Positions 7,781 through 15,789 of a DNA stretch of 50,276 bases are shown piece by piece. Position 1 is the first letter of the stretch, and every line of letters starts with the position of its first letter. Source of the DNA: Egicoccus sp035462025 (GTDB taxonomy: Bacteria; Actinomycetota; Nitriliruptoria; Nitriliruptorales; Nitriliruptoraceae); assembly GCA_035462025.1 (NCBI GenBank), contig DATHUR010000086.1, positions 1 through 50,276 on the forward strand, given 5' to 3'. Below the pieces are notes generated by a model. It was not told the origin of the DNA, did not search any database, and worked only from the letters and a program-made list of their open reading frames with translations. The translations under genes and the position numbers were made by a program.

Positions 7781-9180
7781 CGACGTCACTCCCCACCCCC
7801 GTGAGCAGCACGCTCGACGGGCTGACCGAGGACGCCGTGCGCGCCATCGCGGCCGGCGAACCGGACTGGCTCGTCGATCGCCGCCTGGCGGCCACCAAGC
7901 GCTACCTCGACCAGTCCTGGCCCGACAGCCGCAAGGACGAGTTCTGGCGCTCGACCCCGTTCGCGAAGCGTTTCGACACCAGCCTCCCGCTGATGACCGG
8001 CATGGTGGACACCGGGAGTGGAGCCGACGCGTCGGTGCCGACCTCGCTGGTCGCCTCGCTCGAGTTGACGACCGCGCAGGTGCGCATCGTCGACGGCGAA
8101 CTCGTCGAGGCGACCGTGCCGGCCGCGCTCGCCGAGCAGGGCGTGGTCGTCACCGACCTGCGCACCGCCGCCGAGGAGCACGCCGACCTGGTGCGCGAGC
8201 ACCTCGGGTCGCTGACCACCTCCGGCGAAGGCTCCGGCGCCAACGAGGACCGCACGATCAGCGTCAACGACGCGGCCTGGACGGCGGGTGCCTTCATCCA
8301 CGTGCCGGCCGAGGTCGAGTTGACCGACCCGATCGGCGTGCACATCCACGTCAGCCGCGTCGGCGCGCACCTGCCACGCGTCCTGGCCGTCCTCGGGCAC
8401 CACGCCAAGGCGACCATCTACCTCGAGCACACCTCCGACGAGGGCGTGAACGCGCTCGTCGACGAGGTCGTCGAGGTCATCGCGATGGACGCGGCCAAGG
8501 TCGACATGGTCAGTCTGCACGAGTGGGCCATGGGTGTCGCCCACCTCGCGCTGCACAAGGTCGGCGCCCACCGCGACGCCGAGGTCCGTCACTCGGCCAT
8601 CGTGGCCGGCGGGGCGACGGTGCGGCTGCGGCCCGAGTGCGACCTGCTCGGTCCGGGCGCGTCGGTCCGGCCGCTCGGTGTGTATTACGCCGACGAGGGC
8701 CAGTGGTTCGACCTGCAGCCCTACGTGCGCCACCTCGCACCGAAGGCGACGTCGGACGTGCTCTACAAGGGTGCGCTGCAGGGCAAGAGCCGCACGGTGT
8801 TCCGCGGCAACGTCTTCGTGCACAAGGACGCGATCGGGACCGTCACCGACGAGAACAACCGCAGCCTGATCCTCACCGAGGGCGCCCGCGCCGACGCCAC
8901 ACCGTTCCTCGAGATCGAGTGCGCCGACATCGCGGCCGGCCACGGATCGGCGACCGGCCAGATCGACGCCCGGCACCTGTTCTACCTCGAGGCCCGCGGC
9001 ATCCCCCGTGCGCAGGCGCTCCGGATGCTGGTGCACGGCTTCTTCCGCGAGGTGCTCACCGAGATCGACCTGCCCGGCATCGAGGAACGGGCGCTGGCCC
9101 ACATCGAGCGCGAGCTCGCGGCCACCGACCTCGACCGGCTCGGCATCAACGACGCCGCCCTGCGCGACGAGTTGAGCTGA
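7777..9180 (+). CDS. sufD: Fe-S cluster assembly protein SufD
   Basis: A 467-residue SufD, the paralogue of SufB that partners it in SufBC2D. ATG 7777 overlaps the sufB stop. The N-terminus has the helical region with DSRKDEFWRSTPF (residues about 48-60) typical of SufD; the C-terminal beta-helix includes VYYADEGQWFDLQPYVRHL, KGALQGKSRTVFRGN and the C-terminal H-G-S-A-T-G block with the segment FYLEARGIPRAQALRMLVHG. The conserved C-terminal histidine used with SufB in cluster formation is plausible within GHGSATG. It is followed two bases later by the Rieske ferredoxin. Confidence 0.95.
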   Translation: MTTSLPTPVSSTLDGLTEDAVRAIAAGEPDWLVDRRLAATKRYLDQSWPDSRKDEFWRSTPFAKRFDTSLPLMTGMVDTGSGADASVPTSLVASLELTTAQVRIVDGELVEATVPAALAEQGVVVTDLRTAAEEHADLVREHLGSLTTSGEGSGANEDRTISVNDAAWTAGAFIHVPAEVELTDPIGVHIHVSRVGAHLPRVLAVLGHHAKATIYLEHTSDEGVNALVDEVVEVIAMDAAKVDMVSLHEWAMGVAHLALHKVGAHRDAEVRHSAIVAGGATVRLRPECDLLGPGASVRPLGVYYADEGQWFDLQPYVRHLAPKATSDVLYKGALQGKSRTVFRGNVFVHKDAIGTVTDENNRSLILTEGARADATPFLEIECADIAAGHGSATGQIDARHLFYLEARGIPRAQALRMLVHGFFREVLTEIDLPGIEERALAHIERELAATDLDRLGINDAALRDELS

Positions 9181-9182
9181 CG

Positions 9183-9527
9183 ATGGCCATCACGAAGGTC
9201 GCAAGCCTGTCCGAACTCGACGAGGCCGTGCCCCACAAGGTCGAGGTCGACGGGATCCCCGTCTGCCTGGTCCGCTTCGGCGACGCCGTCAGGGCCATCC
9301 ACGACACCTGCTCGCACCAGGAGTGGTCGCTGTCGGACGGCGGCATGGTCTACGACAACGAGGTCGAGTGCAGCCTGCACGGCTCGTCGTTCGACCTCGA
9401 CTCGGGCCGGCCGTCCGCGCTGCCGGCGACGCGCCCGATCCCGACCTTCGCGGTACAGATCGACGGCGACGCCGTCCTGCTCGACGTCGACGCACCGACC
9501 AACGACGCCGATTTCCCCGACCACTGA
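9183..9527 (+). CDS. Rieske-type 2Fe-2S ferredoxin within the suf operon
   Basis: A 114-residue single-domain Rieske protein. The cluster motifs are CSHQEWSLSDG (C-x-H, residues about 41-51) and CSLHGSSFDL (C-x-x-H, about 62-71), spaced as in the ferredoxin subunits of ring-hydroxylating dioxygenases. Here it sits between sufD and sufC with a two-base gap, a placement I know from several actinobacterial suf operons, where it may supply electrons for cluster assembly or be an early client. No oxygenase gene is nearby. ATG 9183 is the only start that fits. The last 15 residues are acidic. Confidence 0.92.
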   Translation: MAITKVASLSELDEAVPHKVEVDGIPVCLVRFGDAVRAIHDTCSHQEWSLSDGGMVYDNEVECSLHGSSFDLDSGRPSALPATRPIPTFAVQIDGDAVLLDVDAPTNDADFPDH

Positions 9528-9554
9528 TCCACCACACCGAAAGCTTCCACGACC

Positions 9555-10295
9555 ATGGCTGACCTCGAGATCCGCGACCTGACGGTCGAGGTGGACGGCT
9601 CCGACATCCTGCGCGGTGTCAACCTCGACCTCGACAAGGGCAAGACGATCGCCCTGATGGGCCCCAACGGCTCTGGCAAGTCCACCCTGGCCTACGCGAT
9701 CGCCGGCCACCCCGCCTACGACATCACCGGCGGCTCGATCCGCTGGCTGGGCACCGACCTGGTGGCGCTGACGCCCGACGAGCGCGCCCGCCTCGGCGTC
9801 TTCCTCGCCATGCAGTACCCGGTCGAGGTACCCGGTGTCTCGCTGACCAACTTCCTGCGCACCGCGCTCAACGCCACCTCCGGCCAGGAGGTGCCGATCC
9901 GCGAGTTCATGAAGCGGCTGCGCGAGGAGATGGCCGCGCTCGACGTCGACGAGTCGTTCCTGCAGCGCTCGGTCAACGAGGGCTTCTCGGGTGGCGAGAA
10001 GAAGCGCTTCGAGATCCTGCAGATGGCGCTGCTCAAGCCGCAGCTCGCCGTGCTCGACGAGACCGACTCGGGCCTCGACGTCGATGCGCTCAAGACCGTC
10101 TCCGAGGGTGTCAACCGTCTCTCGGGCCCCGACCTCGGCACCCTGATCATCACCCACTACACCCGCATCCTGCGCTACATCACCCCCGACGAGGTGCACG
10201 TGATGTTCGAAGGCCGGATCGTCGCCAGCGGCGGTCCCGAGCTCGCCGACGAACTCGAGGAACGCGGCTACGACCACCTCAAGACGAGTGCCTAG
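9555..10295 (+). CDS. sufC: SufC ATPase of the SufBCD complex
   Basis: A 246-residue ABC-type ATPase that drives conformational change in SufBC2D. Walker A GPNGSGKST near residue 36, the SufC-type signature GFSGGEKKRFEILQ near 146, Walker B LAVLDETDSGLDVDALK near 168 (SufC has DETD rather than DEPT) and an H-loop ITHYTRIL near 201 are all present. ATG 9555. It lacks membrane segments. There is a gap of 86 bases before sufS that contains a small inverted repeat. Confidence 0.96.
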   Translation: MADLEIRDLTVEVDGSDILRGVNLDLDKGKTIALMGPNGSGKSTLAYAIAGHPAYDITGGSIRWLGTDLVALTPDERARLGVFLAMQYPVEVPGVSLTNFLRTALNATSGQEVPIREFMKRLREEMAALDVDESFLQRSVNEGFSGGEKKRFEILQMALLKPQLAVLDETDSGLDVDALKTVSEGVNRLSGPDLGTLIITHYTRILRYITPDEVHVMFEGRIVASGGPELADELEERGYDHLKTSA

Positions 10296-10302
10296 GCGCT
10301 GG

Positions 10303-10323
10303 CCACGGTTGTCACCGCCGTGG
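10303..10323 (+). promoter_or_regulatory. Small inverted repeat between sufC and sufS
   Basis: CCACGG (10303-10308), nine bases, CCGTGG (10318-10323) in the 86-base gap between sufC and sufS. It could lower readthrough or protect an mRNA end; the stem is only six base pairs and no promoter is obvious behind it. Confidence 0.25.
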
Positions 10324-10381
10324 TGGGCGTGAAGACTTCCCCCACGGCACGCTGGCGGCCCCCCGAGCAGCGAGGACGACC

Positions 10382-11620
10382 ATGACGCTCGACGTCCAGA
10401 CCCTCCGCAAGGACTTCCCGGTCCTGGCGCGTGAGGTGCAGCCGGATACGCGCCTGGTCTACCTCGACTCGGCGGCGTCCTCGCAGACACCGCTGCCGGT
10501 GCTCGAGGCGATGGACCACTACTACCGCTGGTCGCGCTCGAACGTGCACCGTGGCGTCTACCGGCTCGCCGAGGAGGCCACCGACCTCTACGAGGGCGGC
10601 CGCACCAAGCTGGCCGGGTTCGTCGACGCCGACCCTCGCGGGGTGGTCTTCACCAAGAACGCGACCGAGGCGATCAACCTGGTCGCCTACTCGTGGGTCC
10701 GTCGCCGCTACCGGCCGGGCGACGTGCTGCTGTCGACGATGATGGAACACCACGCCAACCACGTGCCGTTCCTGTACGCGGCCAAGGACCTCGGGCTCGA
10801 GGTCCGGCACGTGCCGCTCACCGAGGACGGCCGGCTCGACCACGACGCGGCGCGCGAACTGGTCGCCGACGGCAAGGTGACGTTCCTGGCGATGGCGCAC
10901 GTGTCCAACGTGCTCGGCACCCGAAACGACGTCGCCGCGATGACCGCCCTGGTCCGCGACGCCAACCCCGACGCGGTCGTGCTCGTCGACGGCACCCAGG
11001 CCGTGCCGCAGATGCCGGTCAGCTTCCGTGACCTCGACGTCGACTTCTACGCCGTCACCGGCCACAAGATGTGCGGCCCGACCGGCATCGGGGCGCTCAT
11101 CGCCAAGCCGGAACGGCTCGAGTCCATGGACCCGTTCCTGACCGGCGGCGAGATGATCCGCGACGTCTCGATCGAGGCGGTCACCTGGAACGACATCCCC
11201 GCCAAGTTCGAGGCCGGCACCCCGATGATCGCCGAAGCGGCCGGACTCGGCGCCGCCGTGGACTACCTCACCGGCATCGGCATGGACGCGGTCCGCGAGC
11301 ACGAGACGGCGCTGGCGCAGGTCTTCATCGACCGGCTGGCACAGGTCGAGGGCGTGACCGTCCACGGTCCACGTGACGCCGAACTGCGTGGTGGGGCGAT
11401 CTCGTTCGCGATCGACGGGGTGCACCCGCACGACGTCGGCGCCATGCTCGACTCCAAGGGGGTGTGCGTGCGGGTCGGCCACCACTGCGCCAAGCCGCTG
11501 ATGAAGCACCTCGGGGTGGTGGCGACGGCGCGCGCGAGCCTGTACCTGTACAACGACGTCGACGACCTCGACCCCCTCGTCGAGGGCATCGTGGCCGCCC
11601 GCTCCTTCTTCCGCCGCTAG
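10382..11620 (+). CDS. sufS: Cysteine desulfurase SufS (group II)
   Basis: A 412-residue PLP enzyme that removes sulfur from L-cysteine and passes it as persulfide to SufU. The PLP lysine is in AVTGHKMCGPTGIG (near residue 228) and the catalytic cysteine in RVGHHCAKPLMKHLGV (near 365). Other family blocks are YLDSAASSQ, NVHRGVYRLAEEAT and EAGTPMIAEAAGLGAA. ATG 10382. SufU starts 11 bases after its stop, the usual SufS-SufU pairing of Gram-positive bacteria. Confidence 0.96.
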   Translation: MTLDVQTLRKDFPVLAREVQPDTRLVYLDSAASSQTPLPVLEAMDHYYRWSRSNVHRGVYRLAEEATDLYEGGRTKLAGFVDADPRGVVFTKNATEAINLVAYSWVRRRYRPGDVLLSTMMEHHANHVPFLYAAKDLGLEVRHVPLTEDGRLDHDAARELVADGKVTFLAMAHVSNVLGTRNDVAAMTALVRDANPDAVVLVDGTQAVPQMPVSFRDLDVDFYAVTGHKMCGPTGIGALIAKPERLESMDPFLTGGEMIRDVSIEAVTWNDIPAKFEAGTPMIAEAAGLGAAVDYLTGIGMDAVREHETALAQVFIDRLAQVEGVTVHGPRDAELRGGAISFAIDGVHPHDVGAMLDSKGVCVRVGHHCAKPLMKHLGVVATARASLYLYNDVDDLDPLVEGIVAARSFFRR

Positions 11621-11630
11621 GAGGCGTGCC

Positions 11631-12110
11631 GTGAGCATGGACGACCTGTACCAGGAGATCATCCTGGACCACTATCGCAAGCCCAAGAACCGCGCGCCGG
11701 CGTTGGAGAACGAGGACGTGCACGTCCACCACTCCAACCCGTTGTGCGGTGACGAGATGGACCTGCGCATCCGGGTGGTCGGGGACAAGGTCGACGCGGT
11801 GGTGTTCGACGGCGAGGGCTGCTCGATCAGTCAGGCGTCGGCGTCGGCGATGACCCAGGCCGTCACCGGCCGCGACTTGAAGGACGCGCTCGACCTCGCC
11901 GAGGACTTCCGTCGGATGATGCACGGCGACGAGCCGGCCCGCCCCGACGACCTGCTCGACGGGATCGCTTTCCAGGGCGTGGCGAAGTTCCCGGTCCGGG
12001 TCAAGTGCGCCCTGCTGGGGTGGATGGCGGTCCGCGACGCGATCGAGACCTACCAGTCGGGCGCCAACGCCCACACCGTGACCCACGACGATGACGGGGG
12101 AGCCGCATGA
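11631..12110 (+). CDS. sufU: Zinc-dependent sulfur transfer protein SufU
   Basis: A 159-residue SufU, which takes the persulfide from SufS and delivers sulfur for cluster assembly. The zinc/sulfur ligands are visible: NPLCGDEMDL (Cys and Asp, near residue 38), EGCSISQASAS (near 64) and RVKCALLGW (near 126). GTG 11631 is preferred over ATG 11637 because GGAGG is at 11620-11624, six bases before the GTG. The stop overlaps the next ATG (ATGA). Confidence 0.94.
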   Translation: MSMDDLYQEIILDHYRKPKNRAPALENEDVHVHHSNPLCGDEMDLRIRVVGDKVDAVVFDGEGCSISQASASAMTQAVTGRDLKDALDLAEDFRRMMHGDEPARPDDLLDGIAFQGVAKFPVRVKCALLGWMAVRDAIETYQSGANAHTVTHDDDGGAA

Positions 12111-12577
12111 GCCAGCACGAGAGCATCGACACGCTCGACGACGACTACATCCCCGAGGCCGACACCCCGAGCGGCTTCGCCGACGAGCCCGCAGCAGAGC
12201 CCACCCCGGTCGCGGGCCGGGCGCGGCACCCGTTCGAGGACCTGCCGCTCGAGGAGGACGGCATGCCGTCCACGCAGGACCTGATGAACGGCCTGCGCGC
12301 CGTGGTCGACCCCGAGATCGGCTACAACATCGTCGACCTCGGCCTGGTCTACGAGGTCACCAAGCCCGAGCGCGGCTTCGCGCACGTGTTGATGACGCTG
12401 ACCTCCATGGGCTGCCCGCTCACCGAGGTCATCCACCAGCAGTGCTCGGTGATCCTGGGCGCCATGCCCGGCGTCGACCGCGTCGACGTCGAGTTCACGT
12501 TCACGCCGCCCTGGTCGACCGACATGATCGCCGACTACGTCCGCGAGGAACTGCGCGCGATGGGCATGAACGTCTGA
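12107..12577 (+). CDS. sufT: SufT-like DUF59/MIP18 family protein
   Basis: A 156-residue protein whose residues about 55-156 form a DUF59 domain: LRAVVDPEIGYNIVDLGLVY, MTLTSMGCPL and a PPWSTDMI loop. SufT proteins support maturation of Fe-S enzymes in actinobacteria and firmicutes. The first 50 residues form an acidic, Pro/Ala-rich extension (DTLDDDYIPEADTPSG) that is not part of the domain and is probably disordered. ATG 12107 overlaps the sufU stop. The conserved cysteine of the family (in MGCPL) is kept. Confidence 0.9.
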   Translation: MSQHESIDTLDDDYIPEADTPSGFADEPAAEPTPVAGRARHPFEDLPLEEDGMPSTQDLMNGLRAVVDPEIGYNIVDLGLVYEVTKPERGFAHVLMTLTSMGCPLTEVIHQQCSVILGAMPGVDRVDVEFTFTPPWSTDMIADYVREELRAMGMNV

Positions 12578-12585
12578 ACGGCGAC

Positions 12586-12918
12586 GTGGACGACCCGGTC
12601 GCCGGGGGTGCGACCCCCGGCAGCTACGTCTCGGTCAGCGAACTGCGCGTGGGCGCCGAGGGGCGCGATGGGCTGGTGGCGGCGTTTCGCGGGCGACTCG
12701 GCGCGGTCGAGTCGTGGCCCGGATTCGTCGACCTGCAGGTGTGGCAGGACCGCGCCGACGCCGACCGGTTCGTCATGGTGACCTGGTGGCGGGACGAGGC
12801 GGCCTTCCGGGCCTACCTGGCCAGCGACGCGTTCGCCCGTTCGTCCGAACGCATCCCGCGCGGTCCCGACGGGCCGCGCCGGACGGGTCTGCAACGCTTC
12901 GAGGTGGTGGCATGGTGA
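12586..12918 (+). CDS. Antibiotic biosynthesis monooxygenase (ABM)-fold protein
   Basis: A 110-residue protein with the ferredoxin-like ABM fold: YVSVSELRVGAEGRDGLVAA, then GFVDLQVWQDRADADRFVMV, then WWRDEAAFRAYLASDAFARS. Members include heme-degrading monooxygenases and quinol monooxygenases; the heme-contact asparagine typical of IsdG near the N-terminus is not obvious, so I only claim the fold. GTG 12586, eight bases after the sufT stop, is used, although its ribosome site is weak. It overlaps the following cobalamin-sensor gene by seven bases, so both are probably co-translated with the suf operon. Confidence 0.75.
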   Translation: MDDPVAGGATPGSYVSVSELRVGAEGRDGLVAAFRGRLGAVESWPGFVDLQVWQDRADADRFVMVTWWRDEAAFRAYLASDAFARSSERIPRGPDGPRRTGLQRFEVVAW

Positions 12919-13931
12919 GCACGACCGAGGTCGAGACGGCCCCCGAGCGGCTGTTGCGACACGCCGTCGCGGGCGACGTCGATGGTGCCTTCGCGTTGCT
13001 CGACGAACTGCTCGCCGACGGTTGGAGCGCCGAGCGGGTGCTCGCCGAGGCGGTGATCCCCGCCCAGCAGGAGGTCGGTGCCCGCTGGCACCGCAACGAG
13101 TGGTCGGTGGCCAGGGAACACACCTCGACGGCGGTTGTCGACGCGCTGGTCGGTGTCCTGGGACTGCGCGCGTCGTACGGCGCCCACGCGACGCCCCACG
13201 GCCCCCCCGTGCTGGTGGTGTGCGCCGAGGGGGAGTGGCACACGCTCACGGCGCGCATAGTCGCCGAGGGCCTGCGGGCGCAGGGATGGCCCGTGCTCCT
13301 GCTCGGAGGATCCGTTCCCGCCGACCACCTCGCCTCGGCCGCTGCCGACGCGGACTGGGAGGCGGCGGTGGTGTGCTGCGCCGTGCCGATGTTCCTGCCC
13401 GGTGCCCGGCGTTCCATCGCCGCGCTGCGCGACGAGGGTGTCCCGGTCCTGGCGACCGGACGGGCGTTCGGCGAGGACGACCGGCGTGCGCTGGCGGTGG
13501 GTGCCGACGCCTGGGCGCCCGACCTGATCTCGGGGGTGGAGGTGCTGTCGTCGTGGCGGTCGTCGCCGCCCAAGCTGACCTCGGCGCCGGCACGCTCGGA
13601 CGAGGCCGCGGACCTGGTCGCCGAGTCGGACGCGATCGTCTCGCGGGCCTACGCCGACCTGGCCCAGCGCTGGCCACCGTTCGCGAAGTTGAAGCCGCAG
13701 GCCAAGGAACGCACCCGCGAGGACTTCGCCTACCTGGTGCAGTTCCTCGCCGCCGCCCTGGTCGCGGACGATGCGCGGATCGTGGCCGAGTACCTCGAAT
13801 GGTTGACCGAACTGCTCGAGCGTCGTGGCGTGCCGGCGTCGGTCGTGCCCCTGACGTTGCAGAGCGTCGAGGCCGCCCTGCCGTACGAGTTGACGGGGGC
13901 ACACCGCCTGCTCGCAGCGGCGCGTGCTTGA
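12912..13931 (+). CDS. CarH-like adenosylcobalamin-binding sensor without DNA-binding domain
   Basis: A 339-residue protein with three parts. Residues about 10-85 form the helical B12-cap domain; it contains W59-x9-E69-H70, the motif that contacts the adenosyl group in the CarH photoreceptor. Residues about 98-215 form a Rossmann-like B12-binding domain with EWHTL (His110 as lower cobalt ligand) and LLLGGSVPADHL. Residues about 225-339 are a helical tail (AYADLAQRWPPFAKLKPQAK) of unknown role, perhaps globin-like. The MerR-type helix-turn-helix that precedes this module in CarH/LitR is absent, so any light or B12 signal must be passed by another route. It ends the suf transcription unit; the start overlaps the ABM gene. 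Confidence 0.82.
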   Translation: MVSTTEVETAPERLLRHAVAGDVDGAFALLDELLADGWSAERVLAEAVIPAQQEVGARWHRNEWSVAREHTSTAVVDALVGVLGLRASYGAHATPHGPPVLVVCAEGEWHTLTARIVAEGLRAQGWPVLLLGGSVPADHLASAAADADWEAAVVCCAVPMFLPGARRSIAALRDEGVPVLATGRAFGEDDRRALAVGADAWAPDLISGVEVLSSWRSSPPKLTSAPARSDEAADLVAESDAIVSRAYADLAQRWPPFAKLKPQAKERTREDFAYLVQFLAAALVADDARIVAEYLEWLTELLERRGVPASVVPLTLQSVEAALPYELTGAHRLLAAARA

Positions 13932-14004
13932 CGGCAGCCGAGTGTCCCGGCTTTGATCGCGGGCTCGCTTCGTGCGGTCCACGGCGGGCAGTACGGGTCC
14001 CGCC

Positions 14005-15789
14005 ATGTCCTCCGTTGTTGCGTCGACGTCTGCCGACGTGCCCGCCATGCCCGAGTCCAGTGCGGCGCACTGGCGCCTGATCGGTTCGTTCCTCGCCCCG
14101 CACCGGCGTGCGATGGCGGGCTTCAGCGTGCTCGTGCTGCTCGCCGGCACCCTGCCGCTGGCGGGGCCGGTGCTGCTCGGCGCGATCGCCGACGGGGTCA
14201 CGTCGGACGCGACCGTCGGGCGCCTGGTGCTGCTGGCGGCTGGTCTCGGGCTGGTCGGCATCCTCGCGAACGGTGCCGACCTGACCGTGACCTGGCTCGG
14301 CGCCCGGCTCGCGTGGCGGGCGGCGAACGAGTTGCGCGTGCAGGTGGCCGCGCATGCGTTGGGGCTCGGGTCGGCCTGGCACGGCCGCACGACCCCCGGC
14401 GAAGTGGTGGATCGGGTCGACGGCGATGCGACCCGGGTCGGTGAACTGCTGGCCCGCGTCGTGGTCCGGCTGGCAGCGGCGCTGGTCACCCTGGCGGGCG
14501 TGGTGGTGCTGTTGGTCGTCCAGGACTGGCGGCTCGGCGCCGCCCTCGGCGTGGTGCTCGTGGCCGGCGGCTGGGTCCTGGTCCGCCTGCGCGATCTCGC
14601 CGTGCCGTCGGGTGTGGTCGCCCGGCAGCGGACCGGCGAGGTCTTCGGTGCTGCCGAGGAGCGTCTGCGTGGGGCCGAGGAACTGCGGGCCCTGGGTGGC
14701 GGCCGCTATGCCGTCGCGGACCTGCGCCGCCGCTCGGCACTGACGATCGCCCCCTGGCGGCGGCAGGAGGTCTACGCGACCGCGATCTGGTCGACCTCCA
14801 TGCTCGTGGTGGTCGGCGGCGGGGCGGTCGCGCTGCTCGGCGGCATCCTGCTGCAACGGTCCGGCGCGATGTCGATCGGCCAGGTCCTGGCGGCGTTCAC
14901 GGCGACGCAGTTGACCCGACGGCCCCTGGAACAACTCGCCGAGAACATCCAGGAGATCCAGCAGGCGGGCGCCGGGGCGTCGCGGTTGGCGACGTTGCTG
15001 GCCGAGGTGCCGCTGGTGCGATTCACCGGTGATCGCGAACTGCCCGGCGGTCCGCTCGAGATCGCGCTCGAGGGGGTCCGCGCCGGCTACCCGGGCATGG
15101 CCGAGGACGCGCTCGGCGGCATCGACCTGCAACTCGCCGCCGGTGAGCACCTCGGTGTCGTCGGGGCGAGCGGAGGCGGCAAGACGACGTTGACGCGGCT
15201 GCTGCACCGGGCGCTCGACCCCCGCGATGGCGTCGTGCGCCTCGGCGGGATCGACCTGCGCGAGGTGTCGGAGGCGTCGCTGCGTCGGCGCGTCGCCGTC
15301 GTCACGCAGGAAGTCCAACTGCTGTCGGCATCGATCCGGGACAACCTCACGCTGCTCGGCACCGTGACGACGACCGACGCCGACCTGGTCGCGGCGCTCG
15401 ATGCCGTCGGGATGGGGGACTGGTTCAAGCGCCTCGACGAGGGACTGGACGCACGGCTCGGCGACGACGCGGGCACCTCGGCCGGTGAGGCCCAACTGCT
15501 CGCGCTCGCCCGTGTGCTGCTGCGCGACCCGGGGCTGGTGATCCTCGACGAGCCGACCGCGCGCCTCGACACCGCCAGCGCCATGGCCGTCACCCGCGCC
15601 CTCGACGCGTTGCTGGTCGGCCGCAGCGCGGTCGTGGTGGCCCACCGTCTGGCCACCCTCGAGCGGGTCGACCGGATCGCGGTCGTGCGGCACGGACGGA
15701 TCGTCGAGCAGGGCTCGCGTGCGTCGCTGCTTCGTGACGACACGCGCTTCGCGCGCCTCGTCGAGGCCGAACTCGGGAACTCCTCATGA
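14005..15789 (+). CDS. ABC exporter subunit A (TMD-NBD half transporter)
   Basis: A 594-residue half transporter: about six membrane helices in residues 35-310 and an ATPase domain from about 360. Walker A is GASGGGKTTLT (near 388), Walker B LVILDEPTAR (near 512, with the catalytic Glu) and H-loop VVAHRLATLE. The signature is degenerate: TSAGEAQ near 490 instead of LSGGQ. The next gene has the opposite defect, which identifies the pair as a heterodimeric exporter with one consensus and one degenerate ATP site (TM287/288 type). ATG 14005; the stop overlaps the next ATG. Substrate unknown (lipid, peptide or drug). Confidence 0.9.
   Translation: MSSVVASTSADVPAMPESSAAHWRLIGSFLAPHRRAMAGFSVLVLLAGTLPLAGPVLLGAIADGVTSDATVGRLVLLAAGLGLVGILANGADLTVTWLGARLAWRAANELRVQVAAHALGLGSAWHGRTTPGEVVDRVDGDATRVGELLARVVVRLAAALVTLAGVVVLLVVQDWRLGAALGVVLVAGGWVLVRLRDLAVPSGVVARQRTGEVFGAAEERLRGAEELRALGGGRYAVADLRRRSALTIAPWRRQEVYATAIWSTSMLVVVGGGAVALLGGILLQRSGAMSIGQVLAAFTATQLTRRPLEQLAENIQEIQQAGAGASRLATLLAEVPLVRFTGDRELPGGPLEIALEGVRAGYPGMAEDALGGIDLQLAAGEHLGVVGASGGGKTTLTRLLHRALDPRDGVVRLGGIDLREVSEASLRRRVAVVTQEVQLLSASIRDNLTLLGTVTTTDADLVAALDAVGMGDWFKRLDEGLDARLGDDAGTSAGEAQLLALARVLLRDPGLVILDEPTARLDTASAMAVTRALDALLVGRSAVVVAHRLATLERVDRIAVVRHGRIVEQGSRASLLRDDTRFARLVEAELGNSS

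Noticed and set aside
6257..7789. Long open frame on the minus strand opposite sufB (and similar ones opposite sufD, sufS, ppc)
   Set aside because: These come from the high GC content at third codon positions; they lack family motifs and lie opposite clearly conserved genes.
12091..12585. Extended upstream reading of the ABM-fold gene frame through sufT
   Set aside because: The upstream part is an Arg/Pro-rich shadow of sufT; the ABM domain begins after GTG 12586.
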